Assembly: GCA_028023455.1 (NCBI GenBank)
Contig: JAQFVV010000553.1
Coordinates: 310,001 to 374,000, forward strand
Direction: 5' to 3'
Length of the DNA: 64,000 nt
Origin: Epiperipatus broadwayi
Lineage: Eukaryota; Onychophora; Udeonychophora; Euonychophora; Peripatidae
Shown here: in pieces, positions 37,380 to 48,870 of the stretch
Numbering within the stretch: the stretch's first letter is position 1
Layout: the number at the start of each line of letters is the position of its first letter
The notes under the pieces: generated by a model
The model's input: the letters and a program-made list of their open reading frames with translations, nothing else
What the model was told of the DNA's origin: nothing
Database searches by the model: none
Program-made: the position numbers and the translations under genes

Positions 37380-38285
37380 TTTCTATATATAGGGCATTAT
37401 TTCTTAGACTTGTTTTTAATACGATAACTTAATAACTATATTATAAGTTTATGATTATAAAACAATTTATAATGCTAACAAACATTTTGTTCAATTAATG
37501 ATTTTTAGAAGTGTAGAATCAAATTATAAATATTTAATAATGTCCAAATAATCTTTTTACTGTTCATCAAAAGCTCTGCAAATTCTTTGAAGTAATCTTA
37601 GTCGTCTAACGCTTTATTTAAATAATCCCAAAAGATTTATTACAAAGCGAAACGGACTAATGAATTTATCAGCTCTTTTTCTTCTGTGCTGAAGTCAATA
37701 AAAACATCATTTAATTGAAAAAAAAAAAAGAATCCTATTATTGTTATTCAAATTGACGGTCAGTCGTTATAATTGATGCGTTTATTGACGGTGATCTGGG
37801 GATTGGTGAAAACATTAAGAACTGTTTTTTTTTTTTTTTTGTATATAAAAAAGTTGTCACTAAATGTTAAATAATGAATCAAAACCTTTAAGAGTTAAAC
37901 AGCAGAGTTATCTTAGGTGTATCTGCGCAAGCAGGGAAAAAACTCTTCAATTGAAAAACACAATCTAATAATGTTCAATTTATTTTTCTGTTTTATTTAT
38001 AAATGAAATCACTAAAACTAGTCAAGTGTCATTGATAATTTCTCTTTTATATATTTTTTATAAAATAATTTAAGGGAAAAGATAAGGTGTGTAACATGCA
38101 CAAATATATCCAATAGGAAACATTTACATCTAAAATGTAATATTTAAATTGACGAACCATTTAAATGAAATGATTTTAAAAGTCGACTATATAAAAAAAA
38201 AATAACAGGAATCTTGAAAGATATTTTTTGACACACACACATATATATATGTTTGTGTATACAAACAATTATTTAAAGATTATTA
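37380..38285. other. AT-rich, gene-free
   Basis: Poly-T at 37818-37834 and an (AC)n(TA)n stretch at 38231-38252. No gene. Confidence 0.4.
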
Positions 38286-38472
38286 AAAGGTACAATTATT
38301 GGGTCTGAGAAGAATCTCGGCCTCAGAGTGGCCTTTGAGCATTCCATCATCAGATTTTCAATTGGATGGACAGTTGAAGAGTTGGAGTGTGGAGTAGATT
38401 GAAGCTTGTCCATTAAAGTATGAGAATTGGCTATCTTAATATATATCTGAGCACTTATAGTATATATGTGTA

Positions 38473-38545
38473 AAGATGGTAATCTGGACCAACTGATGAT
38501 TGCTGGTTTAGCATGAAATACATGTATTGATGATTATTTATCTTT
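38473..38545 (+). ncRNA. hammerhead ribozyme fold (PLE type), copy 1
   Basis: Order on the plus strand: stem I 5' strand ending CCAA (with outer GGTAATC); core CTGATGA (38493-38499); stem II TGCT-loop-AGCA; core GAAA; a very short stem III (ATACATGT); the cleavage-site position; stem I 3' strand TTGATGATTATT, whose GATTATT pairs with GGTAATC using G-U pairs. The conserved core is intact. The short stem III and two-part stem I with an internal loop match the compact type-I hammerheads reported in Penelope-like elements. Confidence 0.6.
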
Positions 38546-38944
38546 TCAGCATATATGTGTTCAAGTGTATCAGTGTTATGAGATGGTGTGGAGTGTGGTG
38601 GGTCGTGTAAAAGTCTGTGCTCATATACCCTATATATTACATATATAGTCACAGGTATATAATAAGCCTGTGTTTCAGTTATTACATTGTAGAGATGTCT
38701 ACCCATCCTTGCATATGTATTAAATGGATTATGTCCTGTACATGTGAGGTTCAGATTGACCTTAGGTCAACATGGGTGTGACAATAATCTCGGCCTCAGG
38801 GTGGCCTTTCAGCATTCCATTTTCAGATTTTCAATTGGATGGACGGTTGAAGAGTTGGAGTGTGGAGTAGATTGAAGCCTGTCCATTAAAGTATGAAGAT
38901 TGTCTATCTTAATATACATCTGAGCACTTACAGCATATATGTGT

Positions 38945-39017
38945 AGAGATGGTAATCTGGACCAACTGATGATTGCTGGTTAGCACGAAGTATGTATATT
39001 GGTGATTATTTATCTTT
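38945..39017 (+). ncRNA. hammerhead ribozyme fold (PLE type), copy 2
   Basis: Same layout 473 bp downstream: CCAA, CTGATGA (38966-38972), TGCT-GGTT-AGCA, GAAG (one change from GAAA), short stem III, then TTGG pairing fully with CCAA and GATTATT pairing with GGTAATC. Stem I is better paired than in copy 1, but the GAAG core may abolish activity. Confidence 0.58.
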
Positions 39018-39149
39018 TCGACATATATGTGTTCAAGTGTATCAGTGTTATGAGATAGTGTGGAGAGTGGTGGGTGGTGTGAAAGTCTGTGCTCATATAC
39101 CCTATATATTACATATATAGACACAGGTATATAATAAGCCTGTGTGTTT

Positions 39150-39695
39150 CAGTAATTATTGGTACTTGTGAGTTTTAAAGTAAACCAAGATGGCAGCCTG
39201 TATTTTTGATAAATTTACAGTTTCGAGGTCCCCAAAAAATGTTTATAAAAAAATGTCTGCTGGGAGACGTCAGATTTAATAATTATATATTATTTTTTAT
39301 TACTGTTATTTTTAAAAAGAAATCATTGTGGAAAAATTAATTACAATATTTACAGTTTATTTTCTTGGGGGTGGGTGGGGTAACATATTAACCGAAAAAT
39401 GTAAAAAAAAATATAAATATAATATTTACACTTTATTTATGTCAGCGGTGTGCGATCATATTGTGACCATTAATACACCCTTTTCGGGAGGGCAGGATTT
39501 CGTACTTTTAAAAATAGTTTACTGCATCATGTTCTGTGACAGAATGGTCCCAAATTTTTATTATTATGACAATTTATTAAAAAAAACTGCTGACAAAAAG
39601 AAACATGCGAAATTAAACCAAAATACGACAATGAAAAGAGCGTTGTTTCGTTGTTTCTCATATTATAAGTAAACTAAAAAAAATTTGAAATAAAG
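39150..39695. other. no gene supported
   Basis: A plus-strand frame of 114 codons (39328-39672) is present, but it is rich in K, Y, N and F, has no recognisable domain and looks like an AT-composition by-product. Confidence 0.4.
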
Positions 39696-39702
39696 CCAGA
39701 AT

Positions 39703-40640
39703 TTATTCATTTTCTCCAGTATTAACCATCATTATATATGATTTTTCTTTACTAAATTTAATCCCCATCTCTTTATCCACCCTTGCATATGTCCTCAGCA
39801 TAGCTTCCATATCTTCTCTTCTTTCTGCACCCAAAAAGATATCATCCGCAAAAAAATGACACGACAAAGTATATACTCCCTTGCCATCTATTAACATTAT
39901 CTCTACCCCTCTTCCTAGTCTTTGTATTGCTTTCTCCATTTCACTCAAATACAACAAAAACAAAATAGGTGACATAGGGCATTCTTGCCATAGTCCTACC
40001 ACATTTTTAACTTTAACTGATTCTATATCCCCTAATTGATAAGTATAGTAATTATTTTCATATAATTTCTTAATAATATTTACTAAAGCTTCATCTGTTT
40101 CCAAATTTTCTAAAATCACCCATAATCTATTTCTATTTACTCTACCATATGCCTTCTCTATATCTATAAAACTCATATATAACGATCTACCTGAATTCCT
40201 ATTCATATCCATAAGTTGTGTAACTACAAATAAACTATCTCCTATACACCTGTCTGACCTAAAACCTTCTTGCATTTCCCCCACTACATTATTCTATTCC
40301 ATTCAATTTACAACTCTTCTAGCCACCATATATGAGAAAACTTTATATAAAACTGATGTTACCACTGTCAGTTTATAATTATTTAACTTTCTATTATCTT
40401 TACCCTTTCCTTTAAATAATAATCTTACTCTTGTATTACTCCAACTACCTGGAAAAGCTCCCTTCTGTGCCATCTTATTAAAACATCATACTTTTGCTCT
40501 ATGCCCTAAATTCATTACCATCTCTGTTGCCCATCCATCTAAACCTTTTGCCTTTCCACTTTTCAATTTCTTTCCTCCTTATTCAGTTCATTTTTTGTAA
40601 ACCTAATATTCCCATAGCTTATTGGCTTATTTGTATTACA
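39703..40640 (-). pseudogene. LINE reverse transcriptase, broken
   Basis: The main open frame (39703-40284, 193 codons) starts MQEGFRSDRCIGDSLFVVTQ, then YMSFIDIEKAYGRVNRNRLW (motif with the first catalytic Asp; D..KAY), then LWQECPMSPILFLLYL (usual QGCPLSP, G to E), and HFFADDIFLGA (the Y/FADD catalytic motif, intact). It ends with GIKFSKEKSYIMMV (thumb start). Upstream, in other frames to about 40640, the finger region continues: KSGKAKGLDGWATEMV and NYKLTVVTSVLYKVFSYMVA. These are standard non-LTR RT blocks. At least two frame breaks and a QECP substitution make it inactive. It copies its own RNA at a nicked chromosomal target when intact. Confidence 0.83.
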
Positions 40641-40668
40641 GTTTATAAAAAAAAAAAAAACATCGCGG

Positions 40669-41115
40669 CTATATAAAATAAATGTCTTGTTTAAATGCTT
40701 TTATGTTTTCTATCACTAAGTCCTTCACATCTAACATCTTTTCTATATCCACTACATATCTATTTAAGATTCTCTCTAACTCTTCTCTAAAGTTACATTC
40801 TATTCCCTCATCATCTAGTAATACTATCTCTCCCCCCCCCAACATTTCTCCTTTTAATGTAATTCCAAAATTTTTACTCCCATCTTTTCTACTTTTATTA
40901 ATATCCTCCAACAATTTACTATTTAACTTCATTCTCTTTCTATAATTATATACTTTAGCCAACTTCTTCCTTTCTAAGTACTTTTCCCATTTAGCATTAA
41001 TATCTTTTTCACTTTCTTTGTTCTTAATAGCACACTTATATTTTCTGCATGCTTCTTTCCTCTCTTTTACACTTTTACTAACTCTCATTTCTTTAGTACT
41101 TTCATTCTTCTGCAT
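40669..41115 (-). pseudogene. LINE linker between endonuclease and RT
   Basis: An open frame of 148 codons: lysine-rich (KERKEACRKYKCAIKNKESE, then AKWEKYLERKKLAKVYNY), followed by NFGITLKGEMLGGGEIVLLD and VDIEKMLDVKDLVIENIKA. This is the typical spacer preceding the RT fingers in APE-type LINEs (W...R...K.....F....L and ...I.D.EG). The frame is closed at 40669 next to an A14 run (40647-40660), where a slippage frameshift separates it from the RT. It has no independent function. Confidence 0.65.
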
Positions 41116-41146
41116 ATTCTCAACTAAAACCCTATTTGCTACTTTT

Positions 41147-42205
41147 TTATTTCATCACACCAGTCTTCATACTCATCCCCAACCAATTGTCCATGGTATC
41201 TTCAACTTGTATTTTATACTCTTCCAATTTATTCCTATCATTCACTCTCCATCCACCTCTTTCACTATAGTTTCTACTTTTATTTCTATTCTCCATCACA
41301 TTACTAAACATTTCTATTATAATGAAGTTATCATCACTATTACATACTCTCTCTTCATTATCATACACCTTAATATTGCATATTTTATTCATTCCCTCTT
41401 TCTCTACCAATACATAATCTATTGTGTGAAATATATTATTCCTAGGCCATGTGTATTGTCCCTCATAAATATCTGATAAATTCCCAATGCTCAAATTCAC
41501 TGTCTGACAAAATTCCCTCAACAACTGACTATTTTTATTATCTACATCATCAATTTCTTCAATATATCCATTCACATACCCTACAACCATTATTCTCTTC
41601 TCCTTTTTTTAAAAACTCTGTATATCCTTAACTAAGCATTCATATATGCTACTGTTCCACTCCATTATAGTTTGACTATCTCCAGTCACTATATACACTA
41701 TGGCCACCATCCATTCTTGTCTACCCAACCTTATTTCAAACCACAAATGTTCCTGACATTTAATAATATTTAAATATATAATACCTATACCACCACCCTT
41801 TTTTTCTTTTTCTTTTCTATTTATACCCTGCCCTACCAGTGTTCCAGAATAGGTTCTTCTCAAGCTCTTCATTTTTTATTGCTTTGTTTAATTCCAGCCA
41901 CTTTTCTGGTCTCCTACTGCCTTGCATATTCAAATACCCAATTTTAACAATTTCTTTTTTCCTAACTACTCTTTTATAAATTCTTTTGATTCTTTGTTCT
42001 CCATTACATTTATTAAAAACATTCTTACCATTAATTTTACAGATCCATTCCCTCTCCTCATCTACACTTATATCTAAATCAACTATCTTTTGCTTATTTC
42101 TTACATCCCATCCATTCTTCTTCTTTTTGATAATACTACAATTTAAAACCCCACCCCCTTTAAAAGTTTCCCAAATTATATTCTTTATACATCAGACTCC
42201 CTAAA
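41147..42205 (-). pseudogene. LINE APE-type endonuclease, broken and catalytically altered
   Basis: Frames from right to left: about 41900-42000 reads KIGYLNMQGSRRPEKWLEL (N-terminal N of the APE fold); 41609-41872 reads KEKKGGGIGIIYLN and CQEHLWFEIRLGRQEWMVAI; 41147-41590 reads MVVGYVNGYIEEIDD, LLREFCQTVNLSIGN, GQYTWPRNNIFHTIDYVLVE and CNSDDNFIIIEMF. These correspond to the GDFN, TW, IDYVLV and SDH blocks of the family. The key residues are changed: VGYVNGYI has Y where the catalytic D stands, and SDDN has D where the catalytic H stands. With the stop codons between frames, the nuclease is dead. Its role when intact is nicking target DNA. Confidence 0.8.
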
Positions 42206-42599
42206 ACTTCACTTCCTTGTTTTCCTAAGTGCAATCTAGTGCAATCTATCTTTACTATATAACTCCCTCTTTCCAATAACCCAATCCCATACATCCACAA
42301 ACATAATATTATTTCTCTCACATAATTTTTTCAATCTCTCATTTATAGAAAACCCTATCTAACAAATGCCTCTTGTCAAATCTTGGTAATAATCCAACTA
42401 CCCTTACTCTTCTGAAGTCAACTTGCTTGGATAGCCATCTATTGAGATATTTCACTACTTTTTTGTTTTTATTTTTAAATTAAAAACTTCACATATATTT
42501 TATTCTGATATTTTAATTACAGAAAATACCTATAGAAGTCAGAATAATCAAAAATGCTGTAACTTGAAAGAATTAAATCCCTCTTGATATCTATTTAAT

Positions 42600-43220
42600 T
42601 TGTCATCAGATATTTGAATGATTAAAAGCTTGAATTTTTTGTAAAGTTTATGAAAATTCATAATTGTTTATGCATGATAATTATGTAATAATTATCAAAA
42701 CTCAAAAGTACACATGCTTGCACATTTCTTTTATATGTATATGTTTTATTTTTAAAAATAGAAGGTTTTAAGTACTAGCATAATGTTAACAATGAAAATC
42801 ATCATATTCTCATATATATGACTTTTCAAACTGATTGCTTTTATGTCATAACTGACCAACTATTAGAATATATTGCAATATGGAAAATTATTAATAAATG
42901 GTAATATCATAAACCATAATTTGATAGATTTATCAGATATTAGCATTTAATTGTTCAGATTTTAAAATCAAATGTCAACAAAAAGGATTGCTTTGCTTTT
43001 AGAAATCAATCAGCTTCTCACAATCATAGAATAATGAAATACTTCTTTGTTTTTTTATCATACTATTTTTTAGTATTAGCAAAGTTCAAATATGATTTTT
43101 TAAAATTTATTTTATTTGTAAACATCTATTATCAAATCAAGAATATTCTGATATAGAAGAATGGTTTAATATTAAAATCAAAATATTGAAATCTTATAAA
43201 TGTCTCACCAGAGGGAACAA
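42600..43220. repeat. old dispersed repeat, copy related to 4450-5160
   Basis: See the 4320 entry. Here the repeat is not interrupted by an RTE insertion, so it shows the pre-insertion arrangement. Confidence 0.5.
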
Positions 43221-43224
43221 TTAA

Positions 43225-46200
43225 ATCTGGAAGAGCATATTAGGGTTAATTGTTAGTAATCGCATAAAGGTTAATTCAAACTTTATTTGTATCTTTTGAA
43301 ATATATTTAATGGGGGATTGAATGTCCCATGTGATTTTACTAGCTCTTAAATGTATTCAGAAATGAATAAATAAAAAGTGAATTTTTTAAAAAACAATTA
43401 ACAATTCAATTAGAAATCCAACTTACAATTGCAAACAAATTAATAGCCTAATTTCAGATTAGAACTGATATTACCATTTAAGATTCTTGCCAGAATTTTT
43501 CTGGAGAAAAAAAATAGCTGGAACCTTTCAATCTTGACCTTGTTTAGCAATAGTAGTAATGTATTATGCTGTGAACAGTAAAATTTAATTTGATCAAACT
43601 TTAGACACAATTTTTTAGTCTATTTAAACAAAAATATAATTATTAAATTATTAATAATATCATTATATTGAACTATTTTTAACCTTCCAAATTTGATCTT
43701 CAAATGACTTAATTTGGCTTCTTGGTGCTGCAATAGGGCTTAAAGTAATTCACTACTATTTTATAGCAATCATTTGAAAATTTGCATTCAGTGACAGCAA
43801 AAATTTGGAATGAAGTAGTATAATTTTAAGTATTTATATTAAATTTCCAACTTTTGATTGGCCAATTATGTCATCAATCATTAAAAATATTCATTTAAAA
43901 AATTATATTTATTCTTACTCAATTTCTAAAATATAAATCAAATGTTATTCAGATTACTTAAAGCTAACAAAATTTATTTATAATATTTTTAAAAGTGATG
44001 AAAACTAATATGCTTAATTAATATCAAAGTGTACTTCTCCAGCTAAATTACAAATTGCGATCATAAATTATTGATTTCTCTCAACATGTCTTCTAAAAAT
44101 AAATATTTTCTAATATCTCAACTTGTCTTCTAAAAGTAAATATTTTCTAATAAAATATGATTTTAGTAACATTGTTTTTTTTAAAAAAAAATTACACAAA
44201 TGTCTTTTGAAAAAAAATTATAAATATGTAAACAAAGTACAAAGATTATGTTTTTTCTTTATAATAAATAATATAAAATCATATGCAACAGCTATGTAAA
44301 TATACATGGAGAAACTTGCTTAGCCTTAGGAAAATTGTCAATTAGTAATAATTAATAGTTTTCTGGCAATAACAAAAAGTTATCTTGTTTACATGGATAT
44401 AATCACTTTTTGTATTCTTTATTATAGTAACAATCCATGAAAATATTTAATTCAATATGTATATTAATAATTATTATGCATAAAAAAGTCTTTTTCAGCA
44501 AGTCATTTTGTGTCCTTATTAAATGCTAAAATTCTTTTAAAAATCAAAACAAAAAAATAACATCTTCAAAGTCAAATCACAAGCAGTATTATGTAGTAAA
44601 TTTTTCTCTGTAAAATGAATACAAAATCAACAAAATAGCACTAAAATAAGAATATCAAACTCTCCATAGAGTATTACAAGCCTTCATAATCAATGGATGT
44701 CTATGGAGGGATTAGTACTCTTATTAACAGCATGTATTCACATATGAAATGGTGATCATGTGATGTTTTGATAGCATTAAAATAGTTACAACAATTTGAA
44801 TTAAATTTGCACGTGGCAAAGATTTATTTGTTACAATTGACAGTTCATTGATATTAATTCCAACTAAAGTACCTAATTCATTTGGAGAAAAATAAAACAA
44901 ATGAAAGCATGGATTTTCAAGACAAAGATTAAAAACAGCAATTATGTTTGCATAATGCTGGCTTAATGAAATTTTTTAAATGAAAATTGTAAGTTTACAT
45001 ATATAATTTGCTTATTTATTTATTTTTATTTTTGTAAAATTAAATGAAAATATTTGTTTATTGGTAAGTACATGTTACATTAAGATTTTATTTGAAAATA
45101 TTTATTTCAGGGGTTTTTTTAAATAAAAAAATTAACCTTCTTGCACTGGGGCAGTTTTTTCCACTTGCTGTAAGGTTTCAACATTAAGTTTAGTATTAAA
45201 ACATTAGTACACATCAGAATATAATAAATTTAACTTCATGTGATAGATAATTTTGTTTAGAAATGAAATAAATTCTAAAAAATTGCATTTAAGTTTTAAT
45301 GAAAAGAATGTATGTATATACTTCAACAAAAATCAATAAATTAAAAATTAACTGTGATAAAACACAGTTGCTGAAGCTTTAAATATAAAATTATAACAAT
45401 AAAGCTGAGCGCTTTTGGGGGACTTAAGCCTCCATAATCATAGCTCAATACAAAAAAAAATTATTTTAAAACAAAGCACTATTTTATCATTGAATTGTCA
45501 GGAGAAGCATTTTAAACAAATGAAATCTTTTTTGTTTGACATTTGTCATTAAAATGTAAATGAATAATTATCAATCCCTGTTAAGTATATCACCTTATGC
45601 TTTAAAAGTTTAATTATTTTTAGTACTTTTTGTGATATTGATATATATTCTAACAGGCCATGAATCATAGTATATTACTAAACAGATCATAGGTGCCACC
45701 TCCATTGGCCATTCTATCTTTTCCAAAAACTTTATCATGTGGATGAGTGTTAGTATTCATTCATTTATAGTTAAAATCTTCAAAGCGCATATGCAACAGC
45801 GTAATGCTGTGTTAAAATATTATAATTTACATGGTAATTTTAATATAACTGTTTATATTTAAAAATAAAACATTTATATAGAAAATAAATACGTAATAAT
45901 ATACTTGATTTGTAATAATTATTATAGAATTATTACACAATTATTTTGCAAAAATAATCATAAACTTTCCAATAATTCAAGTTTTTAGTCATTTAAAATA
46001 TTTTCTCAAAATAATATCACAATGTTTGAGACCTCCAAGAAAACAATGGATACCCATCAATGTGGGATTTATTAGGCTTTAAATTCATCACATTTTTGAA
46101 TAACCTGACATCTTTAGAATTTTTTTAAAATTAAAATATTAGAGTAAAATATACATAAATTTTAACATTTGGGGGTAGAGGGAAGTTGGCAAAATTTTTG

Positions 46201-46430
46201 AACAGATGTTCATGCTGAAAATTGATTTTCTTGATTTCTTATATACCTGAAATGAGTTTTGTAAGATAAGGGGTTAATAAAATAAAGTACAATAATTTAA
46301 ACAAAAAAATTAACAGCAAATGAAAGTTTACTAAAAAAGTTATAGCTGTTATTTTTATGCCATATATTTGTAACAATAAGTTACATGAGTATACATATGA
46401 AAGTGTTTGATATATATATATATATATCTA
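43225..46430. other. AT-rich DNA, old repeats, foldback family 1 copy 3
   Basis: No gene. 44657-44768 is an inverted, diverged copy of foldback family 1 (AAACTCTCCATAGAGTATTA ... ATGGTGATCATGTGATGTTT). 45950-46150 is the inverse of 4320-4510. The region ends in (TA)n at 46410-46427, which is the target of element B. Confidence 0.5.
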
Positions 46431-46919
46431 TATTGTAACCGGACCCCCATACAACCCTTTTATTACGTCAGTTGTAATAATTTTCTGATGAGCATGCTGT
46501 AGGAAGGAACTATCAATTGACATTCCTAATGCAGATGTTAATGCCTCCTACAACAATATTTCCTGCTCATCAGAGGATGTAGTACCATAGAGACTGGGAA
46601 CATCTAAACATTTATATGTTTGGTTTCTCAAAAAGCGCCATTAGAGTTCCGTCTCACTACAACCTGACTTGCCTAGGTCTAGTTATGTCAGACGTAGCTC
46701 AGAAAGCATGAGATTCTCATGAACAAGTGCTATAACTGATGAGTGATGCAATAAAACAAAACATAATTGGACAACTGGATAACCAATTTAATTTTTAGTA
46801 ACAAAAAATTTTTTTTATTAAATAACAATTAATTTGCAATTTCTAACGAAGTTCATTTCTATCCACATGATAACTCATCTTCATTTTACTTATGAAAGAG
46901 CTAGAAGCAGTTCTTTTTT

Positions 46920-47185
46920 TTATCAATAGTTCATTTACAAGTTCATTTATGAGAAGACGTTTGGAAACAGTCTAATTCAACAATAGTTCATTTTTGAATT
47001 CCTTTATGAGAAGAAGCTTGGAAATATTCTAATTCAACAATAGTTCATTTTGAATTCATTTATGAGAAGAAGCTTGGAAATATTCTAATTCAACAATAGT
47101 TCATTTTGAATTCATTTATGAGAAGAAGCTTGGAAATATTCTAGATTCAACAATAGTTCATTTTGAATTCATTTATGAGAAGAAG
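46920..47185. repeat. 56-bp minisatellite in element B 3' LTR
   Basis: About 4-5 units containing CAATAGTTCATTTTGAATTC, ATTTATGAGAAGAAGCTTGG and AAATATTCTAATT. Confidence 0.85.
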
Positions 47186-47745
47186 CTTGAAGCAGAAAGC
47201 ATTCATAGTTTATACAATAGTTCATTTTGAATTCATTTATGAGAAGAAGCTTAGAAGCGTCAAGCATTTATGGTTTATACAATAGTTCATTTTGACTTCA
47301 TTTAAGAGAAGAACCTTAGAAGCAGACAAGCATTTATGGTTTATACAATAATTCATTTTGAATTCATCTATGTGAAGAACCTTAGAAGCAGTCAAACATT
47401 TATGGTTTATACAATAGTTCATTTTGGCTTCATTTATGATAAGAACCTTAGAAGCAGTCAAGCATTTATGGTTTATACGATAATTCATTTTGAATTCATT
47501 TAAGAGAAGAACCTTAGAAGCAGTCAAGCATTTATGGTTTATACAATAATTCATTTTGAATTCATCTATGTGAAGAACCTTAGAAGCAGTCAAGCATTTA
47601 TGGTTTATACAATAATTCATTTTGAATTCATTTAAGGGAAGAACCTTAGAAGCAGTCAAGCATTTATGGTTTATACAATAATTCATTTTGAATTCATTTA
47701 TGTGAAGAAGCTTGGGAGCAGTCAAGCATTTATGATTTATACAGC
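47186..47745. repeat. 66-bp minisatellite in element B 3' LTR
   Basis: About 8 units with CAATAATTCATTTTGAATTC, AGAACCTTAGAAGCAGTCAA and GCATTTATGGTTTATA. It is related in half of its sequence to the neighbouring 56-bp unit. Unit length is a multiple of three and the minus frame stays open. Confidence 0.87.
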
Positions 47746-47839
47746 ATTTCATTATTTTATGAATTATTATTGATTGGTAAACATTTAAACTCAGCAATTC
47801 TTGGCTTGTGGAGCATTTATCATTTGGTAATCGAAGCAT
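47237..47839 (-). CDS. repetitive ORF inside element B 3' LTR (22-residue repeats)
   Basis: A 200-codon minus-strand frame made of 22-residue repeats of the form NEFKMNYCINHKCLTASKVL with variable next residues (LHID, LLNE, PLNE, LIINE). It begins MLRLPNDKCSTSQELLSLNV and ends soon after the array. The matching ORF in the other LTR has 165 codons with fewer repeats. The frame stays open because the 66-bp unit is a multiple of three and carries no stop. Differences among units often change residues at the same few positions. No domain is recognised; two cysteines and one His per unit are regular. Coding is possible but unproven; a structural minisatellite is the simpler reading. Confidence 0.25.
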   Translation of the reverse strand: MLRLPNDKCSTSQELLSLNVYQSIIIHKIMKCCINHKCLTAPKLLHINEFKMNYCINHKCLTASKVLPLNEFKMNYCINHKCLTASKVLHIDEFKMNYCINHKCLTASKVLLLNEFKMNYRINHKCLTASKVLIINEAKMNYCINHKCLTASKVLHIDEFKMNYCINHKCLSASKVLLLNEVKMNYCINHKCLTLLSFFS

Positions 47840-48450
47840 TTATAATTTAGTCAAATATAAAAGTATATTCATATACATAATTTCTGTTTGGCTTGTGGAG
47901 CACTTATCATTTAGTAATTAAAGTATTTCTAATTTAGTCAAATATAAAAGTATATTCATATACATAACTTCTGTTTGGCTTGTGGAGCACTTATCATTTA
48001 GTAATTAAAGTATTTCTAATTTAGTCAAATATAAAAGTATATTCATAACATAAACTCTGTTTGGCTTGTGGAGCATTTATAATTTAGTCAAATATAAAAG
48101 TATATCCATATACATAAATTCTGTTTGGCTTGTGGAGCATTTATCATTTAATAATTAAAGCATTTCTAATTTAGTCAAATATAAAAGTATATTCATATAC
48201 ATAACTTCTGTTTGGCTTGTGGAGCACTTATCATTTAGTAATTAAAGTATTTCTAATTTAGTCAAATATAAAAGTATATTCATACACATAAACTCTGTTT
48301 GGCTTGTGGAGCATTTATAATTTAGTCAAATATAAAAGTATATTCATATACATAAATTCTGTTTGGCTTGTGGAGCATTTATCATATAATAATTAAAGCA
48401 TTTCTAATTTAGTCAAATATAAAAGTATATTCATACACATAAGCTCCGTT
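47790..48450. repeat. 88-bp minisatellite in element B 3' LTR
   Basis: Units contain TTGGCTTGTGGAGCA, TTATCATTTAGTAATTAAAG and TTTAGTCAAATATAAAAGTA. Some units lack ~25 bp (the CATTTAGTAATTAAAG part), giving long and short forms. Confidence 0.85.
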
Positions 48451-48499
48451 ACATTACCCAGATAGAAGTAATATGCAATTAAAGCATTTCTAGTCCATA

Positions 48500-48870
48500 T
48501 AGTAAATACGTTCAAATATTTTTATAAATAAATTTGCGTATAACTATTTCATAACTTCATTTTATAACGTATGATAAACATGTTCTAATATTTTACAAAA
48601 CAAATTCTACGCAATTATTTCATAACTTCACTTTATAACATATGATAAAGATGTTTTAATATTTTATAAAACAAATTCTATGTAATTATTTCATAACTAC
48701 ACTTTATAACGTATGATAAAGATGTCTTAATATTTTATTAAACAAAACATATGCAACCGTTTCATAACTTCACTTCATAACATATGATAAAAATGTTTTA
48801 ATATTTTATAAAAATAATTTTTATGTAGATATTTCATGATGTCAATTTATAATTTATGATAAAGATGTCT
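48500..48870. repeat. 71-bp minisatellite in element B 3' LTR
   Basis: About five units with TTTCATAACTTCACTTTATA, ACATATGATAAAGATGTTTT and AATATTTTATAAAACAAATT. Confidence 0.83.

Larger units (their letters stand above)
38290..39145 (+). repeat. 473-bp tandem duplication, PLE-type terminal repeats with hammerheads
   Basis: Unit 1 (about 38310-38690) and unit 2 (about 38785-39140) are ~90% identical, from CTCGGCCTCAG.GTGGCCTTT to CCTATATATTACATATATAG. Each contains a hammerhead fold on the plus strand. Minus-strand frames of 83 and 71 codons in the two units are shadows of the repeat. Tandem hammerhead-bearing repeats of this size are typical of the pseudo-LTRs of Penelope-like elements; no PLE coding sequence is attached here. 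Confidence 0.62.
39703..42205 (-). mobile_element. decayed LINE with APE endonuclease and reverse transcriptase
   Basis: Reading leftward from 42205, minus-strand frames give, in order, an APE-type endonuclease, a basic linker, and a non-LTR reverse transcriptase ending soon after the FADD box. Several stops and frameshifts break it. Sequence after the RT palm (thumb, C-terminal domain, 3' UTR and tail) is missing at the left end, which is the opposite of usual 5' truncation. The clade is uncertain; the RT does not show the QAGFRKGR pattern of RTE, so it is a different family from the three RTE tails in this window. Confidence 0.8.

Noticed and set aside
38310-38380. Minus-strand CTGATGATGG...GGCCGAGATT as another hammerhead
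   Set aside because: The spacing between CTGATGA and GAGA does not allow a stem II starting directly at the core; left as an unexplained repeat feature.
38455-39124. Two similar minus-strand frames (HSTPSHNTDTLEHIY...)
   Set aside because: Their similarity comes from the 473-bp tandem DNA repeat; the frames differ in length, and the plus-strand hammerhead fold explains the conservation better.
39328-39672. 114-codon plus-strand frame as a host gene
   Set aside because: AT-driven composition (K, Y, N, F), no domain, no splice or promoter support.
40682-41476. Plus-strand hydrophobic frames (87 and 152 codons) that look like membrane proteins
   Set aside because: They are antisense shadows of the LINE endonuclease and linker; AT-rich antisense of K/E-rich code gives F/L/S/I-rich frames.
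46487-46577. CTGATGAGCATGC in LTR B as a hammerhead
   Set aside because: No GAAA core follows at stem II distance; it is part of a simple inverted repeat (CTGATGAGCA...TGCTCATCAG).
46920-48870. CRISPR-like regular repeats
   Set aside because: Units are tandem without unique spacers, in a eukaryotic LTR; these are minisatellites.
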